This document shows, piece after piece, positions 6,655-14,864 of a stretch of 30,509 bases of DNA. The stretch's first letter is position 1. Each line of letters starts with the position of its first letter. Position numbers and translations under genes: made by a program. The stretch comes from an uncultured Clostridium sp. Lineage in GTDB: Bacteria > Bacillota > Clostridia > TANB77 > CAG-508. Below the pieces are notes generated by a model. The model saw only the letters and a program-made list of their open reading frames with translations. It was not told the DNA's origin and did no database searches. The stretch is from assembly GCA_946497905.1 (NCBI GenBank), contig CAMMMI010000005.1, positions 1-30,509 on the forward strand, read 5' to 3'.

Positions 6655-6996
6655 ATGGATACAGAAACAACAAATAAAAAAGTTCTTATTGGAAAAATTT
6701 TAAAAAATATTCGTATTTCACTTGGCATGACTCAAGAACAAGTAGCAGAACTTATCGGCTTAGCTCCAAGATATATTTCAGATATCGAAAGAGATAAAAC
6801 TAAAGGTAGTATTGACACCTTAATTAAACTATGCAATATTTATAATGTTACTCCTAGTTATATTCTAAAAGATTATATTAATGCATACGAATTTAATTTA
6901 GATGATACTTTTGTTGGTTTTTATAATTTAAATGATTATGAAAAAAGTATTATAAGAAATCTAATTCATTTTATGAATCAAAACAAAACAAAATAA
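6655..6996 (+). CDS. XRE-family helix-turn-helix transcriptional regulator
   Basis: A 113-residue protein with a standard XRE/Cro HTH at about residues 13-68 (IRISLGMTQEQVAELIGLAPRYISDIERDKTKG..., then TLIKLCNIYNVTPSYIL) and a short helical C-terminus (about 75-113) for dimerisation or ligand sensing. The ATG is 35 bases from the only Shine-Dalgarno because a hairpin lies between them (6621-6645); there is no in-frame alternative ATG, GTG or TTG before the upstream stop codon at 6637. It is divergent from the DGR target gene, so control of the target or of the DGR is plausible but unproven. It is followed by a hairpin terminator. Confidence 0.85.
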   Translation: MDTETTNKKVLIGKILKNIRISLGMTQEQVAELIGLAPRYISDIERDKTKGSIDTLIKLCNIYNVTPSYILKDYINAYEFNLDDTFVGFYNLNDYEKSIIRNLIHFMNQNKTK

Positions 6997-7037
6997 ATTC
7001 AAACTATAAATTCTAATATAATTTATAATTTGAATTT
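6995..7037 (+). terminator. Terminator of the XRE gene
   Basis: Long AT-rich stem: 18 bases (6995-7012) pair with 7020-7037 with one mismatch and a 7-base loop, followed by GTTTTATTT. It begins at the stop codon. Confidence 0.55.
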
Positions 7038-7080
7038 GTTTTATTTACTACTATACCTAAAATTTAGTTATGACTATTTA

Positions 7081-7371
7081 TTAATTTGTCCCTTTTATTA
7101 TTAACTTTATAGCTGTTTTAAAACCTAATTCAAATTGGAATCCCATTTCTATGCTATCTCTTTCTGCTATAAATTCTACATATTCTTTTAAATTGTATTT
7201 TAATTTTTCATCCATTTTTAGTAAATTTTCTTCTGCAATTTTTATTTTCTCTGTAATTTTTCTATATTCTTGAGTATTTGGTACTTTTTCTGACAAATAC
7301 AAATTGTTAAGATATAATTGATTTATAATGTCTTCTTCTATATTTTTATCTAATATTTCTCTTATTTCCAT
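7081..7371 (-). CDS. Small helical protein, resembling the DUF6809 type
   Basis: A 96-residue, acidic, all-helical protein. By memory of the pattern (short acidic N-terminus, middle helix with E-x-L, C-terminal FQFELGFKTAIKLI) it resembles DUF6809 proteins of Firmicutes, function unknown. Those families are often found near mobile or phage-derived genes. Start ATG with AAAGGAGG 5 bases upstream. It stands alone between the XRE gene and the fatty acid operon terminator. Confidence 0.5.
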   Translation of the reverse strand: MEIREILDKNIEEDIINQLYLNNLYLSEKVPNTQEYRKITEKIKIAEENLLKMDEKLKYNLKEYVEFIAERDSIEMGFQFELGFKTAIKLIIKGTN

Positions 7372-7460
7372 TTTTTCCTCCTTTCACTCAGTATATCTTT
7401 TTCCAACCCTTAAAGGTTTATTTATTTCACAAAACTGTTTTTTTTCTTTATAAAACTGCC

Positions 7461-7506
7461 AAAAAGAAAAAAACTTCTATAAAATACTTTATAAAAGTTT
7501 CTTTTT
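7461..7506 (-). terminator. Terminator of the fatty acid operon
   Basis: Stem AAACTTCTATAAA (7471-7483) with 7488-7500 and a 4-base loop. On the minus strand it is followed by a T-rich run (complement of 7461-7470). It lies 34 bases past the accC stop. Confidence 0.6.
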
Positions 7507-7539
7507 AGATTAATATCAACTTAAAATATTATTTTTTCC

Positions 7540-8877
7540 TTAAAAATTTTCAGATAAAAAAGATGTATCATAATTATTATTTTTAAAATCTGTATTTTCT
7601 AATATTTTTAGTATAAAATCTGTATTTGTTGTAATTCCATCTACTACTAATTCTGCTATTGCACTCTTCATTTTAGATATAGAATCTTTTCTATCTTTTC
7701 CATGGACTATAATTTTAGCAATCATTGAATCATAAGTTGGTGGGATTTTATATCCCCCATATATTGCTGTATCTACTCTTATTCCATTTCCTCCTGGTAA
7801 ATGCAATCCTGTTATTGTTCCTGCACATGGCATAAAATTTTTATCTGGATCTTCTGCATTTATTCTGACTTCCATACTATGCCCTGTAAATGCTATATCT
7901 TTTTGTTTAAAATTTAACTTCTCACCACTTGCTATTTTTATTTGCTCTTTTACTATATCTATTCCTGTTACCATTTCTGTGACTGGATGTTCCACTTGAA
8001 TTCTTGTATTCATTTCCATAAAATAAAAATCTTTGTTTTTATCTACTAAAAATTCAATTGTTCCTGCATTTGTGTATCCTATTTCTTTTACTGCTTTTAC
8101 TGCTACTTCTCCCATTTTTGTTCTTGTTTTTTCATCTATAACTTCTGCTGGTGTTTCTTCTAAAACTTTTTGGTTTCTTCTTTGAACTGTACAATCTCTT
8201 TCTCCTAAATGAACTGCATTTCCATGTTCATCTGCTAATATTTGTATTTCTATATGTCTAGGATTTTCTACAAATTTTTCTAGATATAAGCTGTCATCAT
8301 TAAATGATATTTTTGCTTCTTGTTTTACTATATTATATTGTTTTTCTAATTCTTCTTTATTATATGCAATTCTTATTCCTTTTCCGCCACCACCACTTGA
8401 TGCTTTTAACATTACTGGATATTTTATTTTTTCTGCTAATTCAACTGCTTGTTTTTTTGAATATACTAAACCATCTGAACCAGGAACAACTGGCACTCCT
8501 GCTTTTTTCATTGTTTCCTTTGCTTTGGATTTATTCCCTAATAATTCTATTAATTTATGATTTGGTCCTATAAATTTAATTCCCATTTCTTCACATATTT
8601 TTGCAAAATTTGCATTTTCTGATAAAAATCCAAAACCTGGATGAATACTGTCTGCTCCAGTTAGACATGCTGCTTCTAGAATAGCTTTTATATTTAAATA
8701 ACTTTTAGCTGATGGTGCTGGCCCTATACAAATTGCTTGATCTGCTAATTTTACATGTAGTGAATCTTTATCTATTTCGGAATAAATTGCTACTGTTCTT
8801 ATTCCCATTTCTCTACATGCTCTTATTATTCTAACTGCGATTTCCCCTCTATTTGCAATTAATACCTTTTTTAACAT
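7540..8877 (-). CDS. accC: Acetyl-CoA carboxylase, biotin carboxylase subunit
   Basis: A 445-residue ATP-grasp enzyme that carboxylates the biotin of AccB, the first half of the malonyl-CoA-forming reaction. Seen: N-terminal MLKKVLIANRGEIAVRIIRA, the glycine-rich ATP loop KASSGGGGKGIRI, and the active-site stretch EMNTRIQVEHPVTE; length is normal. The ATG at 8877 is preferred because AGAAAGGA is about 12 bases upstream; the ATG at 8889 abuts that site. It is the last gene of the cluster. The partner carboxyltransferase genes accD and accA, which usually follow, are absent here. Confidence 0.96.
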   Translation of the reverse strand: MLKKVLIANRGEIAVRIIRACREMGIRTVAIYSEIDKDSLHVKLADQAICIGPAPSAKSYLNIKAILEAACLTGADSIHPGFGFLSENANFAKICEEMGIKFIGPNHKLIELLGNKSKAKETMKKAGVPVVPGSDGLVYSKKQAVELAEKIKYPVMLKASSGGGGKGIRIAYNKEELEKQYNIVKQEAKISFNDDSLYLEKFVENPRHIEIQILADEHGNAVHLGERDCTVQRRNQKVLEETPAEVIDEKTRTKMGEVAVKAVKEIGYTNAGTIEFLVDKNKDFYFMEMNTRIQVEHPVTEMVTGIDIVKEQIKIASGEKLNFKQKDIAFTGHSMEVRINAEDPDKNFMPCAGTITGLHLPGGNGIRVDTAIYGGYKIPPTYDSMIAKIIVHGKDRKDSISKMKSAIAELVVDGITTNTDFILKILENTDFKNNNYDTSFLSENF

Positions 8878-8954
8878 ATTAAATTCCATTCCTTTCTTGC
8901 TTCGCTAAACATAGTCATGAAAGTAAATTTTTTTCAAACTATATCCTTCTTTTT

Positions 8955-9377
8955 TTAAACTATAGCAAAGGTTAATTCTCCTTTTACTGCAATTTTACCA
9001 TCTACTGTTGCTATTGCTTCTCCAATTCCTATCGGTCCTTTTTTCTTAATTATTTTTACTTCTAATTTTAACTTATCTCCTGGTACAACTTGTTTTTTAA
9101 AACGAAGTTTATCAATTCCACCAAATAGCGCATTTTTACCTTTATTCTCTTCCATTGAAAGAATTGCAACAGCACCTGTTTGAGCTAATGATTCTACTAT
9201 TAATACTCCTGGCATTATAGGGTTTCCAGGAAAATGACCTTTGAAATAATATTCATCTTCTGATACATTTTTGTATGCTATTGCACTTTCTCCTGGTATA
9301 TATTCTTCTACTTCATCTATCATTAAAAATGGATCTCTTTGTGGTATTATTTTTTTTATTTCTTCTTTATTTAACAT
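8955..9377 (-). CDS. fabZ: 3-hydroxyacyl-ACP dehydratase FabZ
   Basis: A 140-residue hot-dog-fold dehydratase that removes water from 3-hydroxyacyl-ACP to give trans-2-enoyl-ACP. Seen: IPQRDPFLMIDEV near the N-terminus and the catalytic stretch GHFPGNPIMPGVLIVESLAQ, with His48 and Glu62. Full length. Start ATG with GAGGA 8 bases upstream. It lies between accB and accC in the operon, but the plus-strand gene at 9473-9730 separates it from accB. Confidence 0.96.
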   Translation of the reverse strand: MLNKEEIKKIIPQRDPFLMIDEVEEYIPGESAIAYKNVSEDEYYFKGHFPGNPIMPGVLIVESLAQTGAVAILSMEENKGKNALFGGIDKLRFKKQVVPGDKLKLEVKIIKKKGPIGIGEAIATVDGKIAVKGELTFAIV

Positions 9378-9399
9378 TTTATTATTCCTCTTTTCTTTA

Positions 9400-9428
9400 T
9401 TGATTTTTTATGGAAACTGTAGTATAAT
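9400..9428 (+). promoter_or_regulatory. Predicted promoter of the small gene at 9473
   Basis: -35 TTGATT (9400-9405), 17-base spacer, -10 TATAAT (9423-9428), then AAGGAGG at 9460-9466 and ATG at 9473. Confidence 0.65.
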
Positions 9429-9472
9429 TGAAATGTCACTGTAAATGTGTGTTTTTTTTAAGGAGGTTCACT

Positions 9473-9730
9473 ATGATAGATGAACACAAGGTAGCAGAAA
9501 GTAAAGAATTTTGTGTGGCAGAATTGCCACCTTGTAAGGTTCGAAAAGGGTTGAGTCTTATAGAAGCGATTCTTGAGATTCAACAATATTCTATTAAAAA
9601 TCGGTTACTAATTCCAAAAACCGATTTAACTAGTCTTGAGATTGTTCAAATATTGAGTAAACTTGGACTAGATAATATAGAGGTTAAGTCCTCTAAATCG
9701 GGGGACTATAACAAAATAATTATCCAGTAA
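9473..9730 (+). CDS. Small protein of unknown function inside the fab operon, opposite strand
   Basis: An 85-residue protein I do not recognise. It reads as two helices followed by a beta-hairpin (LDNIEVKSSKSGDYNKIIIQ). It has every mark of a real gene: consensus promoter (9400-9428), strong Shine-Dalgarno AAGGAGG, and a tight GC-containing terminator (9737-9758). It is antisense to, and inserted between, accB and fabZ. An in-frame upstream extension to 9428 is unlikely because it begins inside the -10 box. The C-terminal layout (P-x-x-D, helix, LG, strand, NK, strand) is weakly similar to the other inserted small protein at 11707-12003. Confidence 0.7.
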   Translation: MIDEHKVAESKEFCVAELPPCKVRKGLSLIEAILEIQQYSIKNRLLIPKTDLTSLEIVQILSKLGLDNIEVKSSKSGDYNKIIIQ

Positions 9731-9736
9731 ACTCCG

Positions 9737-9758
9737 AACCTGCGAGATATCGCAGGTT
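9737..9758 (+). terminator. Terminator of the small gene at 9473
   Basis: A 9-base perfect stem AACCTGCGA / TCGCAGGTT with a 4-base loop, followed by ATTTTATTTT. Its 3' end overlaps the accB stop codon by two bases. Confidence 0.75.
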
Positions 9759-10242
9759 ATTTTATTTTAAATAATGGTGTTCCATATTCTACTATTTCTT
9801 CATTTTTTGCACAGATTTCCACTATTTCTCCATCGAATTCTGATTCTATTTCATTCATTAATTTCATTGCTTCAACAATACACAAAACTTGACCTTTTTC
9901 TACTTTATCTCCTACCTTAACAAAAGGTTCTTTATCTGGTGATGAACTTGCATAAAATGTTCCAACCATAGGACTTTTAACAACTTTATAATCGTTTTCA
10001 TCTTCTTTTTGTACATTTACTAAAGATGTTCCTTTTTCTTCTCTAACTGTTGGAACAGTCATAGGTGCACTACCTTCTATTACATTTGCTTGTTTTGTAA
10101 TAATGACCTCTTTTTCTTTTCCAGTATTTTTTGTCATACTAATTTTTATTCCCTCTGGAAACTCTATTTCTAGAGAATCTAAATTTGAATTCCCCATATC
10201 ATCAATTAATTTTTTAATATCCTTATAATCCAATTTCATCAT
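9757..10242 (-). CDS. accB: Acetyl-CoA carboxylase biotin carboxyl carrier protein
   Basis: A 161-residue carrier that shuttles carboxybiotin between AccC and the carboxyltransferase. Seen: N-terminal helix (KLIDDMGNSNLDSLEIEFPEG), a flexible linker of about 45 residues, and a C-terminal biotinyl domain with SPMVGTFYASSSP and VEAMKLMNE; Lys127 is the biotinylated residue. Normal length. The Shine-Dalgarno AGAAAGG abuts the first of two consecutive ATGs, so the true start may be the second ATG or the in-frame TTG at 10233. The biotin ligase gene is not in the window. Confidence 0.96.
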   Translation of the reverse strand: MMKLDYKDIKKLIDDMGNSNLDSLEIEFPEGIKISMTKNTGKEKEVIITKQANVIEGSAPMTVPTVREEKGTSLVNVQKEDENDYKVVKSPMVGTFYASSSPDKEPFVKVGDKVEKGQVLCIVEAMKLMNEIESEFDGEIVEICAKNEEIVEYGTPLFKIK

Positions 10243-10363
10243 CCTTTCTCAAATATTAACTCATTATTTGCTTATGTTGTTAGCATATTTTTCGTTATCA
10301 ATTATATCTTATTTTTTTAATTAATACAATAAACTTAATAGTTATAATTTAAAAATCTCTTTA

Positions 10364-11602
10364 TTATTTAACTTTTTTCAATAATATACTACTATTATGT
10401 CCTCCAAATCCTAATGAGTTTGACATAGCATATACAATTTCATGTTTTCTTCCTTCATTTGGTACTATATCTAAATCACATTCTTCGTCAGGTACTTTAT
10501 AATTAATAGTTGCTGGTACAAATCCTTCTTCTATTGCTTTACTACATACTATAGTTTCAACTGCTCCTGCTGCTCCTAATAAGTGTCCTGTATGACTTTT
10601 AGTTGAACTTACCATTACTTTTTTTGCATTTTCTTCTCCTAATGCTGTTTTTATTGCTTGTGTTTCGCATGAATCATTTAATTGTGTTGAAGTTCCATGA
10701 GCATTAATATATGTTATTTCTTCTGGTTTTACATTTGCTTCTTCCATTGCTAGTTTCATCGCTCTTGCTCCACCTTCTCCTCCTGGAGCTGGTGAAGTTA
10801 TATGATATGCATCTGATGTTGCTCCATATCCTACTATTTCTGCATAAATTTTAGCTCCTCTATTTTTTGCATGTTCATATTCTTCTAATACAACTACTCC
10901 TGCACCTTCTGCCATTACAAATCCATTTCTTTCTTTATCAAATGGAATACTTGCTCTATTTTTATCTTCTGCTTTTGTTAAAGCTTTTATGTTTGTAAAT
11001 CCAGCTATACTAAGTGGTGTTATTCCTGCTTCTGTTCCACCTGCTAAAACTATATCTTGATATCCATATTTTATCATTCTAAAACTTTCACCTATACAAT
11101 GCGTTCCTGAAGCACATGCTGTTACCATTGCCATTGATTCCCCTTTTGCACCTATGTCAATTGCTACATTTCCGGTTGCCATATTTAATATTCCCATTGG
11201 TATATACATTGGCGAAACTCTATCTGGACCTTTTTCGTTACATTTTTTATTTTCTGTTTCTATTGTTTGTATTCCACCTATTCCTGAACCTATTATTACT
11301 CCTACTCTTTCCATGTTTTCTTTTTCTTTATCTAGGTTACTATCTTTCCAAGCTTCTCTTGCTGAAATCATGGCATATTGTGAAAATAAATCTAATCTTT
11401 TTGCTTCTCTTCTTTCAAAATAGTCTTCTGGATTATATCCTTTTACTTCTCCTGCTATTTTAACTTTAAAGTTAGTTGTATCAAATTTTGTAATTTGATC
11501 TATACCACATTTTCCTTCTTTAATTCCTTTCCAGAAGTCTTCTACATTATTTCCTAATGGTGTTATTGCACCTAATCCTGTAATTACTACTCTTCTTTCC
11601 AT
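10364..11602 (-). CDS. fabF: 3-oxoacyl-ACP synthase II (FabF)
   Basis: A 412-residue thiolase-fold condensing enzyme that elongates acyl-ACP with malonyl-ACP. Seen: N-terminal RRVVITGLGAITPLGN, nucleophile Cys163 in TACASGTHC, His302 in NAHGTSTQLND, and Lys335/His340 in STKSHTGHLLGAAGAVE; C-terminal SNSLGFGGHNSS. Full length, all catalytic residues present. Start ATG with AGAAAGGA about 8 bases upstream. The small plus-strand gene at 11707-12003 lies between it and fabG, the position where acpP sits in many fab operons. Confidence 0.97.
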   Translation of the reverse strand: MERRVVITGLGAITPLGNNVEDFWKGIKEGKCGIDQITKFDTTNFKVKIAGEVKGYNPEDYFERREAKRLDLFSQYAMISAREAWKDSNLDKEKENMERVGVIIGSGIGGIQTIETENKKCNEKGPDRVSPMYIPMGILNMATGNVAIDIGAKGESMAMVTACASGTHCIGESFRMIKYGYQDIVLAGGTEAGITPLSIAGFTNIKALTKAEDKNRASIPFDKERNGFVMAEGAGVVVLEEYEHAKNRGAKIYAEIVGYGATSDAYHITSPAPGGEGGARAMKLAMEEANVKPEEITYINAHGTSTQLNDSCETQAIKTALGEENAKKVMVSSTKSHTGHLLGAAGAVETIVCSKAIEEGFVPATINYKVPDEECDLDIVPNEGRKHEIVYAMSNSLGFGGHNSSILLKKVK

Positions 11603-11641
11603 TTTTTTCTTCCTTTCTTACTTTTTTATTTATTTTTATAC

Positions 11642-11670
11642 TTGTATTTATTATTCAAATTTGTTATAAT
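11642..11670 (+). promoter_or_regulatory. Predicted promoter of the small gene at 11707
   Basis: -35 TTGTAT (11642-11647), exact 17-base spacer, -10 TATAAT (11665-11670), followed by AAGGAGG near 11691-11697. Confidence 0.65.
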
Positions 11671-11706
11671 AATATTATTATATAAAACCTAAGGAGGTAT
11701 CACATT

Positions 11707-12003
11707 ATGAGTAACCTAATATTTTATGCAAGAGCAATTGATCTTCGTAACCGGTACTTCGACAATGCTGAATTTGAAAAATTCGAAATTCTTGCACAAA
11801 TTGTAAACCTTGCATTTAGAGAAAGAGAATATGAAAATTTACCAAAAAAATTTCATTTTCCTCTAGTAGACTGTTATTACTCAGAAACTCTCTTATCAAA
11901 AATTGGTGACGTTTTAACTGATATTGGCTATTCAAGCATGGCTATCACTAAAGAAGAGAGTTCTAATAAAGTAATATCCATTTGTATAGAAATTTTTTCT
12001 TAA
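11707..12003 (+). CDS. Small protein of unknown function inside the fab operon, opposite strand
   Basis: A 98-residue protein I do not recognise. The first half is helical and charged (YFDNAEFEKFEILAQIVNLAFREREYENLPKKF as seen in pieces); the second half is a helix then two strands (SMAITKEESSNKVISICIEIF). Strong Shine-Dalgarno AAGGAGG, consensus promoter and a strong terminator show an independent transcription unit. It lies antisense between fabF and fabG and converges on fabG. No membrane segment or signal peptide. A distant relationship to the 9473-9730 product is possible but only by eye. Confidence 0.7.
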   Translation: MSNLIFYARAIDLRNRYFDNAEFEKFEILAQIVNLAFREREYENLPKKFHFPLVDCYYSETLLSKIGDVLTDIGYSSMAITKEESSNKVISICIEIFS

Positions 12004-12017
12004 TATCTATACTAATT

Positions 12018-12049
12018 GAAAAAGTTTTTGCAAAAGCAAAAGCTTTTTC
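12018..12049 (+). terminator. Terminator of the small gene at 11707
   Basis: A 14-base stem (GAAAAAGTTTTTGC at 12018-12031 with 12036-12049, one G-T pair) and an AAAA loop, followed by TTTTT. It separates this gene from the convergent fabG stop at 12053. Confidence 0.75.
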
Positions 12050-12052
12050 TTT

Positions 12053-12793
12053 TTACATCACCATTCCTCCATCAATATTTATTACTTGCCCTGTTATATA
12101 TGAACTTTCATCTGAACCTAAGAAATATGCTAAATTTGCAACTTCTTTTGCAGTTCCCATTCTTTTTAATGGTATTTGATTATATATATTTTCTTTAACA
12201 CTATCTTGTAATACAGCTGTCATGTCTGTTTCTATAAAACCTGGCGCTATAGCATTTGATCTTATGTTTCTTGACGCTAATTCTTTTGCTATACTTTTTG
12301 TAAAACCTATTATTCCTGCTTTTGATGCTGAATAATTACATTGTCCTGCATTTCCTGCAACTCCTACTACTGATGAAAGATTTATTATACTTCCATTTCT
12401 TTTTTTCATCATATATTTAGTTACAGCTTTTGTTACTAAATAAGTACCTTTTAGATTTATTTCTATTACTTTATCAAATTCTTCTTCTGTCATTCTCATT
12501 AATAAATTATCTTTTGTAATGCCTGCATTATTAACAAGAACATCTATTTTTCCAAATTTTTCTATTGCTTTATCTACAAGTAATTGTACATCTTCTTGTT
12601 TTGAAACATCTGCTTTTAAAATTAAACAATCTGCTCCTTTTTCCTTAAATTCATTTTCCAAAGCTTTTACATCTGTATTATCTGACACGTAGTTAATAAT
12701 TACATCATATCCATTCTCTGCATATTTTAATGCTACTTCTTTACCAATACCTCTAGAAGCACCTGTTACTAAAACTGTTTTTTTCTCTTCCAT
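12053..12793 (-). CDS. fabG: 3-oxoacyl-ACP reductase FabG
   Basis: A 246-residue short-chain dehydrogenase that reduces 3-oxoacyl-ACP with NADPH. Seen: Rossmann motif TGASRGIGKEVA near residue 10, NNAG, the Ser of NLSSVVGVAGNAGQ, the YxxxK pair in NYSASKAG, and the C-terminal GQVINIDGGMVM. Full length. Start ATG with AGGAGG 6 bases upstream. A 132-base inverted-repeat element (12813-12944) lies just upstream, between fabG and fabD. Confidence 0.97.
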   Translation of the reverse strand: MEEKKTVLVTGASRGIGKEVALKYAENGYDVIINYVSDNTDVKALENEFKEKGADCLILKADVSKQEDVQLLVDKAIEKFGKIDVLVNNAGITKDNLLMRMTEEEFDKVIEINLKGTYLVTKAVTKYMMKKRNGSIINLSSVVGVAGNAGQCNYSASKAGIIGFTKSIAKELASRNIRSNAIAPGFIETDMTAVLQDSVKENIYNQIPLKRMGTAKEVANLAYFLGSDESSYITGQVINIDGGMVM

Positions 12794-12812
12794 AACTTCC
12801 TCCTATTTTAGT

Positions 12813-12944
12813 GTGCCAAAGGGGACGGGCTATTTTGGCACAAAATCTTACATTTATAAATTTTAATTAAATTAAAACTTGTTAAATATACCAAAAATAA
12901 TAATTTTTATTAGTTGTGCCAAAATAGCCCGTCCCCTTTGGCAC
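12813..12944. repeat. 132-base inverted-repeat (MITE/REP-like) element between fabD and fabG
   Basis: Two perfect 29-base inverted copies (12813-12841 and 12916-12944) of a sequence beginning GTGCCAAAGGGGACGGG and ending TATTTTGGCAC, around a 74-base AT-rich centre without an open frame. Each copy itself starts GTGCCA and ends TGGCAC. The same unit forms the outer ends of the 24274-24692 element. The right copy supplies fabD codons 304-312. No transposase is present, so any movement would need one supplied from elsewhere. Confidence 0.85.
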
Positions 12945-13851
12945 TACTTATATTATATGTTTTTGCTTCTTTATTATCTTTTTTTATGAAACCTGTTAAT
13001 ACTTTTCCTGGTCCTATTTCTACATATTCTTCTACTTGTTCTTTTTTCATTAATTCTATTGCTTTGTCAAATCTAACTGGACTTATTATATGTTTTGCTA
13101 GAATTTCCTTTACATTATCACCTTTTTTGTAATATGTTCCATCTAAATTTTTTATTACTTTTACTTTTTGTTGATTTTCTGGTAAAACATTAAAACTTAT
13201 ATTTTCTAATTCTTTTTCATATGCTTTTTTGGCTTGCTGTAATTTAATTGTATGAAATGGTCCACTTGTTTTTAATTTTATTGCTCTTTTTGCTCCAGCT
13301 TGTTTTAATAGTTCTATTGCTTCGTCTATTGCTTCTGTTTCTCCTGATATTGCTGTTTGCACACTACAATTGTAATTTGCTGGAACTACAAATTTTCCTT
13401 TTTCTTGGATTTTATTGCAAATTTCTTCTATTTTTGAACTTTCTAATCCTATTACTGCTGCCATTGAATATTCTTCTTTTGGCAATAGATTTCCCATATA
13501 GTATCCTCTTTTTTGGATTAGTTTTATTCCATCTTCAAATGATATAATTCCAGAATAAATTAATGCTGTATATTCTCCTAAACTTAAGCCTACAGCTATA
13601 TCTGCTTCTATTCCTTGTGCTTTTAATACTTCTAAAATTGCTAAACTTGTTGTTAAAATTGCAATTTGTGTATTTTCTGTTTTATTTAGTTCTTCTTCTG
13701 GTCCTTCAAAACAGATTTTTTTTACATCTATTCCTGAGATTTTTGTTGCTTCATCATAGACTTTTCTTGCTTCTTCATATTTTTCGTATATATCTTTTCC
13801 CATTCCTACTGTTTGTGCTCCTTGACCTGGAAATAAAAATGCTCTTTTCAT
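12910..13851 (-). CDS. fabD: Malonyl-CoA:ACP transacylase FabD, with repeat-derived C-terminus
   Basis: A 313-residue acyltransferase that loads malonate onto ACP. Seen: FPGQGAQTVGMG at the N-terminus, nucleophile Ser90 in GLSLGEYTAL (the usual GHS is GLS, a variant common in clostridia to my knowledge), QTAISG, and catalytic His200 in SGPFH. The last residues (AKGDGLFWH, 304-312) are encoded by the repeat element at 12916-12944, so the native end has been replaced; the catalytic core is intact and the enzyme is probably active. Start ATG with AAGGAGG. fabH lies 86 bases upstream. Confidence 0.96.
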   Translation of the reverse strand: MKRAFLFPGQGAQTVGMGKDIYEKYEEARKVYDEATKISGIDVKKICFEGPEEELNKTENTQIAILTTSLAILEVLKAQGIEADIAVGLSLGEYTALIYSGIISFEDGIKLIQKRGYYMGNLLPKEEYSMAAVIGLESSKIEEICNKIQEKGKFVVPANYNCSVQTAISGETEAIDEAIELLKQAGAKRAIKLKTSGPFHTIKLQQAKKAYEKELENISFNVLPENQQKVKVIKNLDGTYYKKGDNVKEILAKHIISPVRFDKAIELMKKEQVEEYVEIGPGKVLTGFIKKDNKEAKTYNISSAKGDGLFWHN

Positions 13852-13937
13852 AATTCCTCCTTTGCCTCATCAGGTAAATTTGTAATGAGACTTATATATT
13901 AATAATTTATTTTAATATCTTATATAAATAATTCTCC

Positions 13938-14864
13938 CTAATAAGACATTAAAATACTTCCTGTGTTTAGTCCTCCACCATATCCTAACAATATAACTTT
14001 ATCTCCTTTTTGTACAAGCCCTTTTTCAATCATTTCATTTAATGCTATTGGAATACTTGCACAAAATGTATTTCCTACGTTTTCTATGTTTATATACATT
14101 TTATTTGTATCAATTTTTAGTCTATTAGCTATTGCTTTCATTATTTTTATATTTGATTGGTGTGGTATGATATATTTTATATTTTCTATATCTTCTTTTG
14201 CTTCTTTTAATAGTTCTTTTATATTTTTTACTGTCTTTGTTACAGCATATTTGTATATTTCTTTTCCTTCCATGTATATATTACTATTTGCTTTACATTC
14301 TAGTATGTGATTATTTTCTCCTTCTGCTTTTATATTAGAATAATATTCTTTATTTAAATTTGTACTTCCTATTAATGTTGCACCTGCTCCATCTGATAAT
14401 ATTATTGATGTATTAATATCTTCTGTATTTACGTATTTTGAAAGGATGTCTACTCCTATTACTAATGCCTTTTCTACTCTTCCTGTCTTTATATAAATAT
14501 TTGCTATATCAAATGCATTTATATAACCACTACAACCTGCTAAAATATCTAAACATATACATGGTTTTAAGTTTAATGCTTTTTGTACATAATTTGAAAT
14601 ACCTGGCATTAAATTTTGAGTTGTTGTTGTTGCTACTATAATTAGACCAATATTTTCTTTAGTTATTCCTTTTGAAAATAAATCTCTTGTTGCTTCTATT
14701 GCTAGGTCTTCTATTTTTTCTTTTTCTATATAGTATTTTTTCTTTATTCCTGTTCTTTTTTCTATATATCCTTTTTCTAAAGCCATCTTCTTTTCTATTT
14801 CTTCACTTAATATTTCTTTTTTAGGAAGATATTTTCCGCTTGCTATAATTTCTATATTTCTCAT
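13938..14864 (-). CDS. fabH: 3-oxoacyl-ACP synthase III (FabH)
   Basis: A 308-residue initiating condensing enzyme (acyl-CoA plus malonyl-ACP). Catalytic triad seen as Cys111 in LAGCSGYINA, His235 in IPHQSNIKI and Asn265 in VGNTFCASIPIAL (the usual SAAS is FCAS). C-terminal GDKVILLGYGGGLNTGS. Full length. Start ATG after AAAGAGGTG with a short spacer. It is the first gene of the operon; 14865-15001 upstream should hold the operon promoter, but I could not assign one with confidence. A small folded segment lies at 14914-14971. Confidence 0.95.
   Translation of the reverse strand: MRNIEIIASGKYLPKKEILSEEIEKKMALEKGYIEKRTGIKKKYYIEKEKIEDLAIEATRDLFSKGITKENIGLIIVATTTTQNLMPGISNYVQKALNLKPCICLDILAGCSGYINAFDIANIYIKTGRVEKALVIGVDILSKYVNTEDINTSIILSDGAGATLIGSTNLNKEYYSNIKAEGENNHILECKANSNIYMEGKEIYKYAVTKTVKNIKELLKEAKEDIENIKYIIPHQSNIKIMKAIANRLKIDTNKMYINIENVGNTFCASIPIALNEMIEKGLVQKGDKVILLGYGGGLNTGSILMSY

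Noticed and set aside
11116..11463. Long Leu/Phe-rich plus-strand open frames over fab, murB, TPR and other genes
   Set aside because: They are antisense shadows caused by AT-rich codon use, without ribosome binding sites.
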